Below are positions 9,798 to 16,896 of a DNA stretch of 64,000 bases, in pieces. The stretch is from NCBI GenBank assembly GCA_963555835.3, contig CAUVWZ020000002.1, positions 310,001 to 374,000 of the forward strand. The letters run 5' to 3'. The notes below the pieces were generated by a model, which was not told the DNA's origin, made no database searches, and saw only the letters and a program-made list of their open reading frames with translations. The translations under genes were made by a program, and so were the position numbers. Source of the DNA: JAPUME01 sp027294185 (GTDB lineage: Bacteria; Acidobacteriota; Terriglobia; UBA7540; JAPUME01). Numbering within the stretch: the stretch's first letter is position 1; every line of letters starts with the position of its first letter.

Positions 9798-9826
9798 TTT
9801 ACGCTTGATTCGCGAGCGAATATACT
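9798..9826 (+). promoter_or_regulatory. Candidate promoter for the TPR gene
   Basis: TTTACG (9798-9803), a 17-base spacer and TATACT (9821-9826) on the plus strand in a locally AT-rich stretch. Transcription would start about 70 bases before the ATG at 9903. Confidence 0.5.
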
Positions 9827-9902
9827 TTAACTGTGGAGAGAATTCAACATCTTTAATCTTTGATTTTCCGGTTGAAATCAACGAGCAGGCCGAGGAGAGA
9901 AA

Positions 9903-10220
9903 ATGGAAAAGAGCCGCACGGATACGCTGGAGGAGATTCTACAAAATCGTCCTGAGGATGCCTTTGCCCGTTACGGCTTGGCGATGGAACGGGTGAACTC
10001 AGGCGGGCTCGAGGAGGCCTGGAAACATTTTGGGTATCTTCTCGATCACAGTCCCGACTACCTGCCGACCTACTACCAGGCCGGATTGATTCTCTCCCGC
10101 CTGGAGCGTGCTGGGGAGGCGCGAAAGATTTTCGCCCGTGGCATCGAGATTGCCGCCCGGCAGGGGGATTCACATATCCAGAGCGAGCTTCAAGCCGCGC
10201 TCGATGAATTAGGGAATTAG
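9903..10220 (+). CDS. Small TPR-repeat protein
   Basis: The 105-residue protein is made of about two and a half tetratricopeptide repeats: PEDAFARYGLAMERVNSGGLEEAWKHF, then SPDYLPTYYQAGLILSRLERAGEARKIF, then a capping helix. The key small and aromatic positions of TPRs (A/G/Y at 8, 11, 20, 27) are kept. It has no signal peptide, so it is probably a cytoplasmic adaptor. A purine-rich site (GAGGAGAG) precedes the ATG. Short proteins of this kind are common in acidobacteria; no partner can be named. Its stop codon lies in an octamer repeat. Confidence 0.75.
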   Translation: MEKSRTDTLEEILQNRPEDAFARYGLAMERVNSGGLEEAWKHFGYLLDHSPDYLPTYYQAGLILSRLERAGEARKIFARGIEIAARQGDSHIQSELQAALDELGN

Positions 10221-10228
10221 GGGATTAG
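10206..10228. repeat. Imperfect 8-bp tandem repeat at the TPR gene stop
   Basis: GAATTAGG occurs twice (10206-10213, 10214-10221), followed by the variant GGATTAG. The array spans the TAG stop codon at 10218-10220. Confidence 0.65.
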
Positions 10229-10273
10229 CAAACCGGCAGAGAACCGGGCGCGTAGGGAATCCCCACCCTACCC

Positions 10274-11068
10274 CTAGGCGTCTTTCTTCGCTGCGCGCCG
10301 CCACATCTGACGACGGCCCCATTCCTTAAGCGCCGGCAAGGCATTGGCGACTGCGATGCCCCACTTCAAATAGGCCGGTACGACCACCAGCCTTTTTCGC
10401 CTGCGAGATGCTTTCAAGATGGCCTCGGCCACTCGTTCCGCGCTGATCCCTCCCGATCGATCTTCCCTGATTACATTCTGCAATACGTTCTCCTGAAACG
10501 AGGTTTTGACCCGGCCCGGACATACCGAAATCACATCAATTCCATCATCCGCCACTTCCGCCCGCAGGCCATCCGTGAGGGCATTCAAGGCGAATTTTGT
10601 GGCCGAATAGGTCGTGAGCAGGGGCAGCGCGATCAGTCCCACGACCGAGGAGACATTGATGATCTGCCCTCCTCCCTGCCGCCGCATGGCAGGAATCACG
10701 GCGCGCGCTGCTCGCAGCGGTGCGAAGAAGTTGGTCTCAAACATGGCCCGAACGGCTTCTTCCTGCGAGGTTTCGACCGGAGCGAACAATCCTACGCCGG
10801 CGTTGTTGATCAAAATGTCAATTCGCCCGAATTCCCTTAATGCCCGTTCGACCAGGGCATCCAGTTGTGCGGGAACGGTGACGTCGGTGGGCTGAGCTGC
10901 GGCGCGGGTTCCGCCGCCTTGGAGCTCGGTGGCAAGGGCTTCCAGTTTCCCCCTGGAGCGGGCCGCCAGAAGCAGAACTGCACCCTCGCGGCCAAACCGT
11001 TTGGCTGTGGCCTCTCCGATGCCGCTTGTGGCTCCGGTAATTATGACAACCTTGTTCTTCCAGTGCAT
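10274..11068 (-). CDS. Short-chain dehydrogenase/reductase
   Basis: NAD(P)-dependent oxidoreductase of the classical SDR family. The nucleotide motif TGATSGIG lies at residues 11-18, NNAG (in LINNAGVG) near residue 89, the catalytic serine in NVSSVVG and the YxxxK pair in YSATK near residue 153. An Arg after the second strand (AARSRGK) favours NADPH. The C-terminus is basic and carries a hydrophobic stretch near residue 240 (LKWGIAVANALPAL), seen in membrane-associated SDRs of the DltE/YqjQ type. The substrate is unknown. It converges with the TPR gene. Confidence 0.9.
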   Translation of the reverse strand: MHWKNKVVIITGATSGIGEATAKRFGREGAVLLLAARSRGKLEALATELQGGGTRAAAQPTDVTVPAQLDALVERALREFGRIDILINNAGVGLFAPVETSQEEAVRAMFETNFFAPLRAARAVIPAMRRQGGGQIINVSSVVGLIALPLLTTYSATKFALNALTDGLRAEVADDGIDVISVCPGRVKTSFQENVLQNVIREDRSGGISAERVAEAILKASRRRKRLVVVPAYLKWGIAVANALPALKEWGRRQMWRRAAKKDA

Positions 11069-11073
11069 CGTTT

Positions 11074-11101
11074 AATGTCTAATATCTAACGTCTAACGTC
11101 C
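11074..11101. repeat. 4 x 7-bp tandem repeat upstream of the SDR gene
   Basis: TAATGTC, TAATATC, TAACGTC, TAACGTC head to tail, ending six bases before the SDR start codon at 11068 (which reads on the minus strand). Because it sits in the 5' leader of the SDR gene, copy-number change could alter spacing upstream of the start. Confidence 0.75.
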
Positions 11102-11201
11102 GGAGTAGATTTCCGAGTCAGGGAGATATTAAAGAGCATGTCGAGTTGATTTGCAAAACGGAAGGCGGGATGGAGGGGATTGGGGAGGGGTGGAATTTTG
11201 C

Positions 11202-11771
11202 CTAGCCGGCCAGCAGCCTGACCAATGTAAAACTGGCCACGCCGACGATTGCGCCCAGAACGCTGTCGGCCGTGTAGTGGTAGCGGCCGTGGACTGTGCC
11301 CAGGGCGATGCCCGCCGCGAAAACCAGATAGACCCCGCCCACAAGGGGCAAGTATTGGACCAACACGAGGGCGCTTGACACCGCTCCCGCCACATGAGCG
11401 CTGGGGAAGGTGTTGGCCTGAATGCCGCCGTGTTCGAGGACCCGGAGGTTTACGCTGCGAAAAAATGATCTGTCGCGAGGGGGGTCTGACGCCTGGGGAA
11501 GGCTGCGAGGAGGAAGAGAGGGAAGCAGCACGGACAGAACGTAGCACACAAATAGCGCGGGTAGAACAGCGCTCCAGAAGGCGTCCGCGTAGCGCCCCAG
11601 CCGAGCCACGTACAGGCTTCCCATTCCCAGGGGAATCAGCGGATAGCAGAGCAGGTAGGAGAACTCCATGCCTTCCTGGAGCCAGAGATAAGCGGGGTTC
11701 CTGGGAACCCGGAAAAGGGGATTTCGGGCCAATGTCCGGTCCCATCTAACTGGATGGCCTGTGGGCGGCAT
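11202..11771 (-). CDS. PAP2-superfamily phosphatase, probably N-terminally truncated
   Basis: Membrane PAP2 enzymes dephosphorylate lipid phosphates such as undecaprenyl or phosphatidic acid phosphates. The conserved core is present: NTFPSAHVAGA (the PSxH motif) near residue 120 and GRYHYTAD (H-x3-D) near residue 164, the form seen in the Aur1/PAP2_3 branch. Three or four hydrophobic segments follow residue 36. The 189-residue frame starts weakly at 11771, and the helices expected before WLQEGMEFSYLL are missing. The bases just upstream instead hold the end of another coding sequence on the opposite strand, so the gene may be broken. A start at the internal ATG (MEFSYLL) is also possible. Confidence 0.7.
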   Translation of the reverse strand: MPPTGHPVRWDRTLARNPLFRVPRNPAYLWLQEGMEFSYLLCYPLIPLGMGSLYVARLGRYADAFWSAVLPALFVCYVLSVLLPSLPPRSLPQASDPPRDRSFFRSVNLRVLEHGGIQANTFPSAHVAGAVSSALVLVQYLPLVGGVYLVFAAGIALGTVHGRYHYTADSVLGAIVGVASFTLVRLLAG

Positions 11772-11911
11772 CCCCGCTGCTGATGGCCCGGAGCTTCGGG
11801 ATTGGATTGGCCCTGGCCTGCGTGGCCGCCCTGGCCTACTTGCCCTTCTCCCAACGGACCCTGGTTCGGCGGGCCTACCGTGTGACAGGAGACCATCGCT
11901 TCGAAGCGTGA
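11750..11911 (+). pseudogene. C-terminal remnant of an unidentified membrane protein
   Basis: A plus-strand frame with no start codon of its own reads LDGLWAASPLLMARSFGIG, then a hydrophobic helix (LALACVAALAYLPF) and a basic tail ending RVTGDHRFEA before TGA at 11909-11911. Third positions are strongly G/C, and the helix followed by an Arg-rich cytoplasmic tail looks like the end of a real membrane protein. A stop at 11747-11749 closes the frame upstream, exactly where the PAP2 gene begins on the other strand. I infer a junction between two truncated genes; the parent family is not recognised. Confidence 0.5.
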
Positions 11912-12014
11912 GTTTCCCCCGGCGGCGGTCCGGCGAGGAGGAGTCGAGTTTCCCGCACTCTTTTTCCCTGCCTGTTGGACATTCGCCCTGCCGGTCGAGG
12001 CAGTGACTTCCCCA

Positions 12015-12872
12015 TTATTTCTTGCCGTATGAGAAGCTCGCGGGCTTATCTTTCTCTTTTACTTTTTTTATCGCCGTTTTGCGGAGGGCTTCGGGGATAT
12101 TCTTGTTCATGGAGAGAAATCGGACGTCCTGGTGATTGAGACGGTTCAGCATGCCCATGGAAATTTCCAGCGGTGTGCGCGGGTTCGTCACCAGGTTTCG
12201 CACGATCGAGTATCTCTTTGCGTATCGCCGGTTTCGGCCGATCAGGCGCAGAATCTCTTCACCGACGTTTTTCATCGCCGCGAAGGTTTCAACCTCCTGC
12301 TCGGTTATTTTCGGGGAACCGAGCACGCTCCGGGAGACCAGCTTGTTGGCGTCGCGGATTAAGATGCCGCGTTCCTCTTTGTTGCCTCTCAGGGCCAACT
12401 GAATTCGTTCTCCGGTGGACATGAGGGAGATTTTTTGAAAGACGGACTGACGCTCATCTTTACTTGCGGTGGGCAAGCCGTCTTCGGCGTCTTCTCCGGA
12501 AGCCTGCGGAGCGGCCGGCGGAGATGGGGCACTCTCGGCACCCGAGTCGCTTTCGAGTGCCGGAACGCCCCCGGAGGGAAAAAGAGGGGTCGTCTGGAGA
12601 ACCAGGCGGATGTCCTCACGTTCAGCCGCCATATTGGCGATGGATTCCCTTACCGGCAGCGGTGTATTGGGGGAGAGCAGCGCGGCTTTCACCTCGTCCG
12701 GACCCACCTTTCGGAGCGCCTGTGCAGCCATCGTGCTGAGGTTCGAGTCCGGGTCCTGGGCCAAAAGAACCAGAATCTCCAGCTTTTCGACGGCGCCGAC
12801 CGGGAGTGTTCCCTGAGCCCCTTTGGACCGGATTGCCGGAGGAGCTTTGCCTTCACGAATGGAATCAATCAA
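12015..12872 (-). CDS. Conserved helical (HEAT-like) protein of unknown function
   Basis: I do not recognise a named family. Residues 25-95 look like one or two HEAT-type helical repeats (KLEILVLLAQDPDSNLSTMAAQALRKV, then VKAALLSPNTPLPVRESIANMAA). A Ser/Pro/Glu-rich linker follows (about 100-145), then a conserved-looking helical C-terminal half with STGERIQLALRGNKEERGIL and NPRTPLEISMGMLNRL. The tail is basic. There is no signal peptide or membrane segment. The start is unclear: the first usable codon is TTG at 12872, without a good ribosome site, and the frame is open a little upstream toward the RodZ-like gene 20 bases away. Probably co-transcribed with that gene. Confidence 0.65.
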   Translation of the reverse strand: MIDSIREGKAPPAIRSKGAQGTLPVGAVEKLEILVLLAQDPDSNLSTMAAQALRKVGPDEVKAALLSPNTPLPVRESIANMAAEREDIRLVLQTTPLFPSGGVPALESDSGAESAPSPPAAPQASGEDAEDGLPTASKDERQSVFQKISLMSTGERIQLALRGNKEERGILIRDANKLVSRSVLGSPKITEQEVETFAAMKNVGEEILRLIGRNRRYAKRYSIVRNLVTNPRTPLEISMGMLNRLNHQDVRFLSMNKNIPEALRKTAIKKVKEKDKPASFSYGKK

Positions 12873-12892
12873 TCGGGGTGAAATGGCACACC

Positions 12893-13726
12893 TTAGGGAG
12901 AACGAGGTTCCATAGCTTGCCGGGTTAGGCGAACGGATTTGACTTCTCCGTGGCCCCCGAGGGGCCCGAGAGTTTCACCATTCAGGGTCAGGATGATGCC
13001 GCCGGCGTTCCCGGTAATCACGTCAAAGGATTCCTGCGAACGAAATGTGCGTATCTCTTCCGGAGCCATGAGTCGGGAAAGAACGGTCGCGCCGTCGGCA
13101 TCGATGGCGACCCAGGCTTCCTCCGTAACCGCTACCTGCAGGATCATATCTTCCGTATCGGGAATGCGTCTTCGGGGAGGTGCGGGCGCTCTCGCTGCCC
13201 TTGCGGCAGTCGGCGGGGCCGTGAGGGAATCCTCCGAGCGAGCCGTGGGCTCAGGGGCCCTGACACGGCCCGACTCTTCGAGGTCGTCCGCCGCATCGGG
13301 AGTGACGGTTGCCTCCACAGGCATGGCCTGGGGCCTGGGGGAAGAAGGAGGACTTTCCGAATAACGGAACAAAGTGTAGCCGCCGAGCAGCATAACGATG
13401 GCAGCGATCCCCGCCAGCCACTGGGCCTTTAAGCCGATCCTGCGGGGGGCGGCGCTGCTGTAGGAAGTCGAACTCCACTCGGGCGTCACTTCCGAGCCGC
13501 TGGCCAGCTCGTACTCCCCCAGGAGTTTTTCCTCGTCCAATCCCAGGTAACGGGCATAGGAACGGATGAATCCCCGGTTGAAGACTCCTCCCGGAAGCTT
13601 TCCGAATTCTTCGTTTTCCACCGCTTCCAGAAAACGAAGATTTATTCTCGTGGCATCGGCGATCTCGCGCAGGTCAACTCCGCGCATCTCCCGCTCGCGT
13701 CTGAGATTTTCTCCAAATGATCCCAC
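12893..13726 (-). CDS. RodZ-like membrane protein with N-terminal helix-turn-helix
   Basis: RodZ proteins link MreB to the envelope. From the GTG at 13726 the product is 277 residues: a cytoplasmic HTH_25 domain (SFGENLRREREMRGVDLREIA and the FIRSYARYLGLDEEKLLGEY block, residues 2-75), a transmembrane segment near residues 103-120 (WLAGIAAIVMLLGGYTLF), a Pro/Ala-rich periplasmic linker and a C-terminal DUF4115-like beta domain (VTEEAWVAIDADG to LNGETLGPLGGHG). An ATG at 13783 is in frame, but it overlaps the promoter -10 box, and AAGGGA lies seven bases before the GTG. No mreB lies nearby, so a non-morphogenetic role is possible. Confidence 0.82.
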   Translation of the reverse strand: MGSFGENLRREREMRGVDLREIADATRINLRFLEAVENEEFGKLPGGVFNRGFIRSYARYLGLDEEKLLGEYELASGSEVTPEWSSTSYSSAAPRRIGLKAQWLAGIAAIVMLLGGYTLFRYSESPPSSPRPQAMPVEATVTPDAADDLEESGRVRAPEPTARSEDSLTAPPTAARAARAPAPPRRRIPDTEDMILQVAVTEEAWVAIDADGATVLSRLMAPEEIRTFRSQESFDVITGNAGGIILTLNGETLGPLGGHGEVKSVRLTRQAMEPRSP

Positions 13727-13784
13727 GTTCGCTTCCCTTGCCCTTAAATTGAGGGGGGGCCGAATCCGAGTCCCCTGGTGCATG

Positions 13785-13813
13785 ATGATATTTCCAAACG
13801 GGGCTCAAATCAA
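13785..13813 (-). promoter_or_regulatory. Promoter of the RodZ-like gene
   Basis: On the minus strand TTGATT (13813-13808), 17 bases, TATCAT (13790-13785). The -10 matches 5 of 6 and the spacing is ideal. The predicted transcript starts near 13778, downstream of the ATG at 13783, which supports the GTG start at 13726. Confidence 0.7.
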
Positions 13814-13955
13814 TCTGCACGTTCGAATGAGGGGTAAAATTTCGGGAAGGCTCCAAAACGTCCCCGAGAGGAGATTTGCCCGCCGGGGGGGTGGTTTTAG
13901 GGTCACGGGTGGGCTAAATCGGCCCCTGAGCTAAAAACCTATTGAAAACCTGGGG

Positions 13956-13983
13956 TTGGCAGTGCTAGGTTTAGGCGGACAAT
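13956..13983 (+). promoter_or_regulatory. Possible promoter of the diguanylate cyclase gene
   Basis: TTGGCA (13956-13961), 16 bases, GACAAT (13978-13983) on the plus strand, 33 bases before the ATG at 14016. Both boxes are imperfect. Confidence 0.4.
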
Positions 13984-14015
13984 AGGTTCTCGTCGCAGGT
14001 CAGGGCCGGGAGATT

Positions 14016-15074
14016 ATGGACAAGACAAAGGGTGACCAGCAACTGAAGCTCCAGGTCGAGCGCCTCTCACTTTTCCATGAGGTGGGGAAGGCTCTTGTCT
14101 CGAATTTGGATGTGCAAAACATCCTGCAAGTCATCATGGAAAAGCTGAGTGAATTTATCCACGCGGACAACTGGTCGCTTTTGATGGGCGATGAGGATGC
14201 GAAGGAGCTTTATTTTGAAATTGCCATCGGCACCAACGCGCAGCAGTTGAAAGATGTCCGCCTGAAAATAGGTGAGGGAATTGCCGGCACCGTGGCGAAG
14301 ACGGGTGAACCCCTGCTGGTGGCGGACGTGAACAGTGATCCCCGCTTTGCGGCCCGCGTGGATGAGGTGACCGGCATGACGACGCAATCGGTCGTTTGCG
14401 TCCCCATCCGTGCGCACGGACGGATTCTCGGTGTCATCGAGTTGTTGAACTGTGTCGGCAAGGAGAAATTCAAGGAAGATGACCTCCCCCTGCTGGGGAA
14501 TCTGGCCGATTACGCTGCCATTGCGCTGGAGAACGCGCGCTACGTTCAGCGGATCACCGAACTCACGATTACCGACGACTGTACCAGCCTCTATAACGCG
14601 CGCCATCTCCGTTTCGTGCTGGATGCGGAAATCTACCGTTCCCGGCGATATGGCTACGAATTTTCGATTATTTTCATCGACCTGGACCGCTTCAAGATGG
14701 TCAACGATACGCACGGTCACCTGGCCGGAAGCAAACTGCTGTCCCTGGTCGGGGATCTGATCAAGTCGAACCTCCGCCTGATCGATTATGCTTTCCGCTA
14801 CGGGGGCGATGAATTTGTCATCCTCCTGCCTCAGACCGGCAAAGAGCAGGCTTTCGTTGTCGTGCAGCGCCTGAAGGACCTGCTCAACAGCACCGTGTTC
14901 CTGGCCGAGGAGGGACTGAACTTGAAGTTGACGGCAAGCTTCGGCCTGGCCTGCTTCCCGCAGGATGGCCAGACTCGGAACGAGCTGCTGCTCCTTGCAG
15001 ACAAGGCCATGTATCTGGCCAAGCAGACCCGCCGCAACAGCATTGCCGTGGCCAACGAGGGGATTCGGGCATAG
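14016..15074 (+). CDS. GAF-domain diguanylate cyclase
   Basis: Makes cyclic di-GMP from two GTP. Residues 15-180 form a GAF sensor domain (LFHEVGKALVSNLDVQNILQ to SVVCVPIRAHGRILGVIELLN). Residues 185-350 form the GGDEF domain with FIDLDRFKMVND and an intact active site RYGGDEF. The RxxD product-inhibition site is also present: RLID lies five residues before GGDEF. No membrane segment, so it should be a cytoplasmic sensor-cyclase; the GAF ligand is unknown. The motif usually read DxLTGLYN is DDCTSLYN here. It is divergent from the RodZ-like gene and 82 bases ahead of recJ. Confidence 0.92.
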   Translation: MDKTKGDQQLKLQVERLSLFHEVGKALVSNLDVQNILQVIMEKLSEFIHADNWSLLMGDEDAKELYFEIAIGTNAQQLKDVRLKIGEGIAGTVAKTGEPLLVADVNSDPRFAARVDEVTGMTTQSVVCVPIRAHGRILGVIELLNCVGKEKFKEDDLPLLGNLADYAAIALENARYVQRITELTITDDCTSLYNARHLRFVLDAEIYRSRRYGYEFSIIFIDLDRFKMVNDTHGHLAGSKLLSLVGDLIKSNLRLIDYAFRYGGDEFVILLPQTGKEQAFVVVQRLKDLLNSTVFLAEEGLNLKLTASFGLACFPQDGQTRNELLLLADKAMYLAKQTRRNSIAVANEGIRA

Positions 15075-15156
15075 TTCTTATTCCAGAAACAACTTCTCCC
15101 GGGCCGACCTTACAAAGTTTCAATCCGCTGAAATCTCCCTACCGAATGCCAAGCTC

Positions 15157-16896
15157 ATGAACTGGGTCGTCAAGCCGTTGCCGAATGAGGAAATCGAACG
15201 GCTGGCCAACGCCGTCGGCGTTTCACCTCTTCTGGCTCGGCTGCTTCTGGTGCGGGGCCTGGGCGACTCCGAAGAGGCCCTGCGCTTCCTTCATCCCAAG
15301 ATCGAGCACCTGCACGAACCGGACCGCATGCAGGACCTCGGGAAAGCCGTCGAACGCCTCCAATACGCCGTTCGCAAAGTGGAGAAAATTCTCGTCTACG
15401 GCGACTATGACGTGGACGGCATTACGGCATCGGTCGTTGTGCTGCGAGCCTTGCGCCGCCTGGGGGCCGAGGTGGACTGCTTCCTGCCTCATCGCATACG
15501 GGATGGGTACGGGATGCGCGAAGAACGCATCGAATGGGCGGCCTCGAAGGGATATCGGGTCATCGTCAGCGTCGACACGGGAATCCGGGAATGGGCAGTC
15601 CTGGAGAAGGCGCGCAGCTTGGGCCTTGAATGTATTGTTGTGGATCATCACCTGCCGGGAGATCACCTGCCTGCCGCCTTCGCCGTCCTCAATCCCCTTC
15701 GAGCCGATTGCGACTACCCGGAGAAGAATCTGGCGGCGGTCGGACTGGCCTTCAAGTTGGCCCAGGGACTTGCGAGCGCAAAAGAGAACGATGAAGCCTG
15801 GAACGACGACCTTGTCCTGGCCATGGTGGGAACGGTTGCCGACTGTGCTCCGCTTCGGGGCGAAAATCGCGTGATTACCCACTTTGGGCTGCAGGCTCTG
15901 AAAAGGACCTCCATCCTTGGTCTCCAGGAGCTGATGCGCGTATCCGACCTTGAGGAGAAACCGGTTCGCGTTTCTGATGTAGCCTTCCGCATGGCTCCCC
16001 GCATCAACGCCGCAGGCCGAATGGAGGGTCCCGACAAGGCCCTGGAATTGCTTCTGACCTCTCAACCGGGTAAGGCCCGATCGATTGCCGAAGAGTTGAA
16101 TTTCCTGAACGCGCAGCGTCGACAGACGGAAGAAAAGATCCTGGAAGAAGCAACCCGGCAGGTGGAAGCCCGGGGAACTGCACTGCCCGAAGCATTGGTA
16201 GTCGCGGGCGACCGATGGCACCGGGGTGTGATCGGAATCGTAGCGCAGCGCCTTGTCGAGCGGTTCTCTCGACCGACCTTCGTAATATCCCTGGAGGGCG
16301 GTATCGGACATGGCTCGGGGCGCTCCGTGGGGAGGTTTCCTCTGGTCAGCGCGCTGGATCGTATGAGCGATCTTTTCGTCCGCTACGGAGGGCATGAAAA
16401 GGCCGCCGGAGTGACCCTCCCGGCAGAGCGGCTGGAGGCTTTTCGCAGGAGCCTTGCGCAGGAGGCGGCGCGCAGGGCAGATACTTTCGAAAGAACGCAC
16501 ACAGTGGATGTGGATGCTGAAATCCGCTTCTCGGATATCAGCGAGGACCTCTACCGGGAGACCCAGGTGCTCGAACCGTGCGGCATCGGCAATCCCCAGC
16601 CCCGATTTTCGGGCCGAGGGTTGAAGTTGCTGGGGGACCCGCGAATATTGAAACAGAAGCATCTCAAGTTGAGTATTGGTCAGGATGGGGTTATTTTCGA
16701 GGCATTAGGCTGGGGAATGGCAGAGCGAGCGAAGGAGCTTGGACGCGGGAAGGCGGTCGACCTGACATTTCGTTTGGAGGAAAATTTCTTCCGTAACAAC
16801 TACTCTCTGCAGCTAATCATCCAAGAGATTGGGGAGATTGGCTCCCAGGGAGCAGGAGGGAAAGGGATCGCTCACCAGGGTATCGCTCGAAGATGA
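15157..16896 (+). CDS. recJ: Single-stranded-DNA-specific exonuclease RecJ
   Basis: RecJ degrades single-stranded DNA 5' to 3' in recombination and repair. The DHH phosphoesterase motifs are complete: VYGDYDVDGITAS (motif I), SVDTG, and VDHHLPGD (motif III), followed by the DHHA1 domain with GSGRS-type IGHGSGRSVG and the C-terminal OB fold. The ATG at 15157 (MNWVVKPLP) gives 579 residues, in the family range; the open frame upstream overlaps the cyclase gene and is ignored. The stop overlaps the start of the lptC-like gene (ATGA, 16893-16896), so the two are coupled. Confidence 0.94.
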   Translation: MNWVVKPLPNEEIERLANAVGVSPLLARLLLVRGLGDSEEALRFLHPKIEHLHEPDRMQDLGKAVERLQYAVRKVEKILVYGDYDVDGITASVVVLRALRRLGAEVDCFLPHRIRDGYGMREERIEWAASKGYRVIVSVDTGIREWAVLEKARSLGLECIVVDHHLPGDHLPAAFAVLNPLRADCDYPEKNLAAVGLAFKLAQGLASAKENDEAWNDDLVLAMVGTVADCAPLRGENRVITHFGLQALKRTSILGLQELMRVSDLEEKPVRVSDVAFRMAPRINAAGRMEGPDKALELLLTSQPGKARSIAEELNFLNAQRRQTEEKILEEATRQVEARGTALPEALVVAGDRWHRGVIGIVAQRLVERFSRPTFVISLEGGIGHGSGRSVGRFPLVSALDRMSDLFVRYGGHEKAAGVTLPAERLEAFRRSLAQEAARRADTFERTHTVDVDAEIRFSDISEDLYRETQVLEPCGIGNPQPRFSGRGLKLLGDPRILKQKHLKLSIGQDGVIFEALGWGMAERAKELGRGKAVDLTFRLEENFFRNNYSLQLIIQEIGEIGSQGAGGKGIAHQGIARR

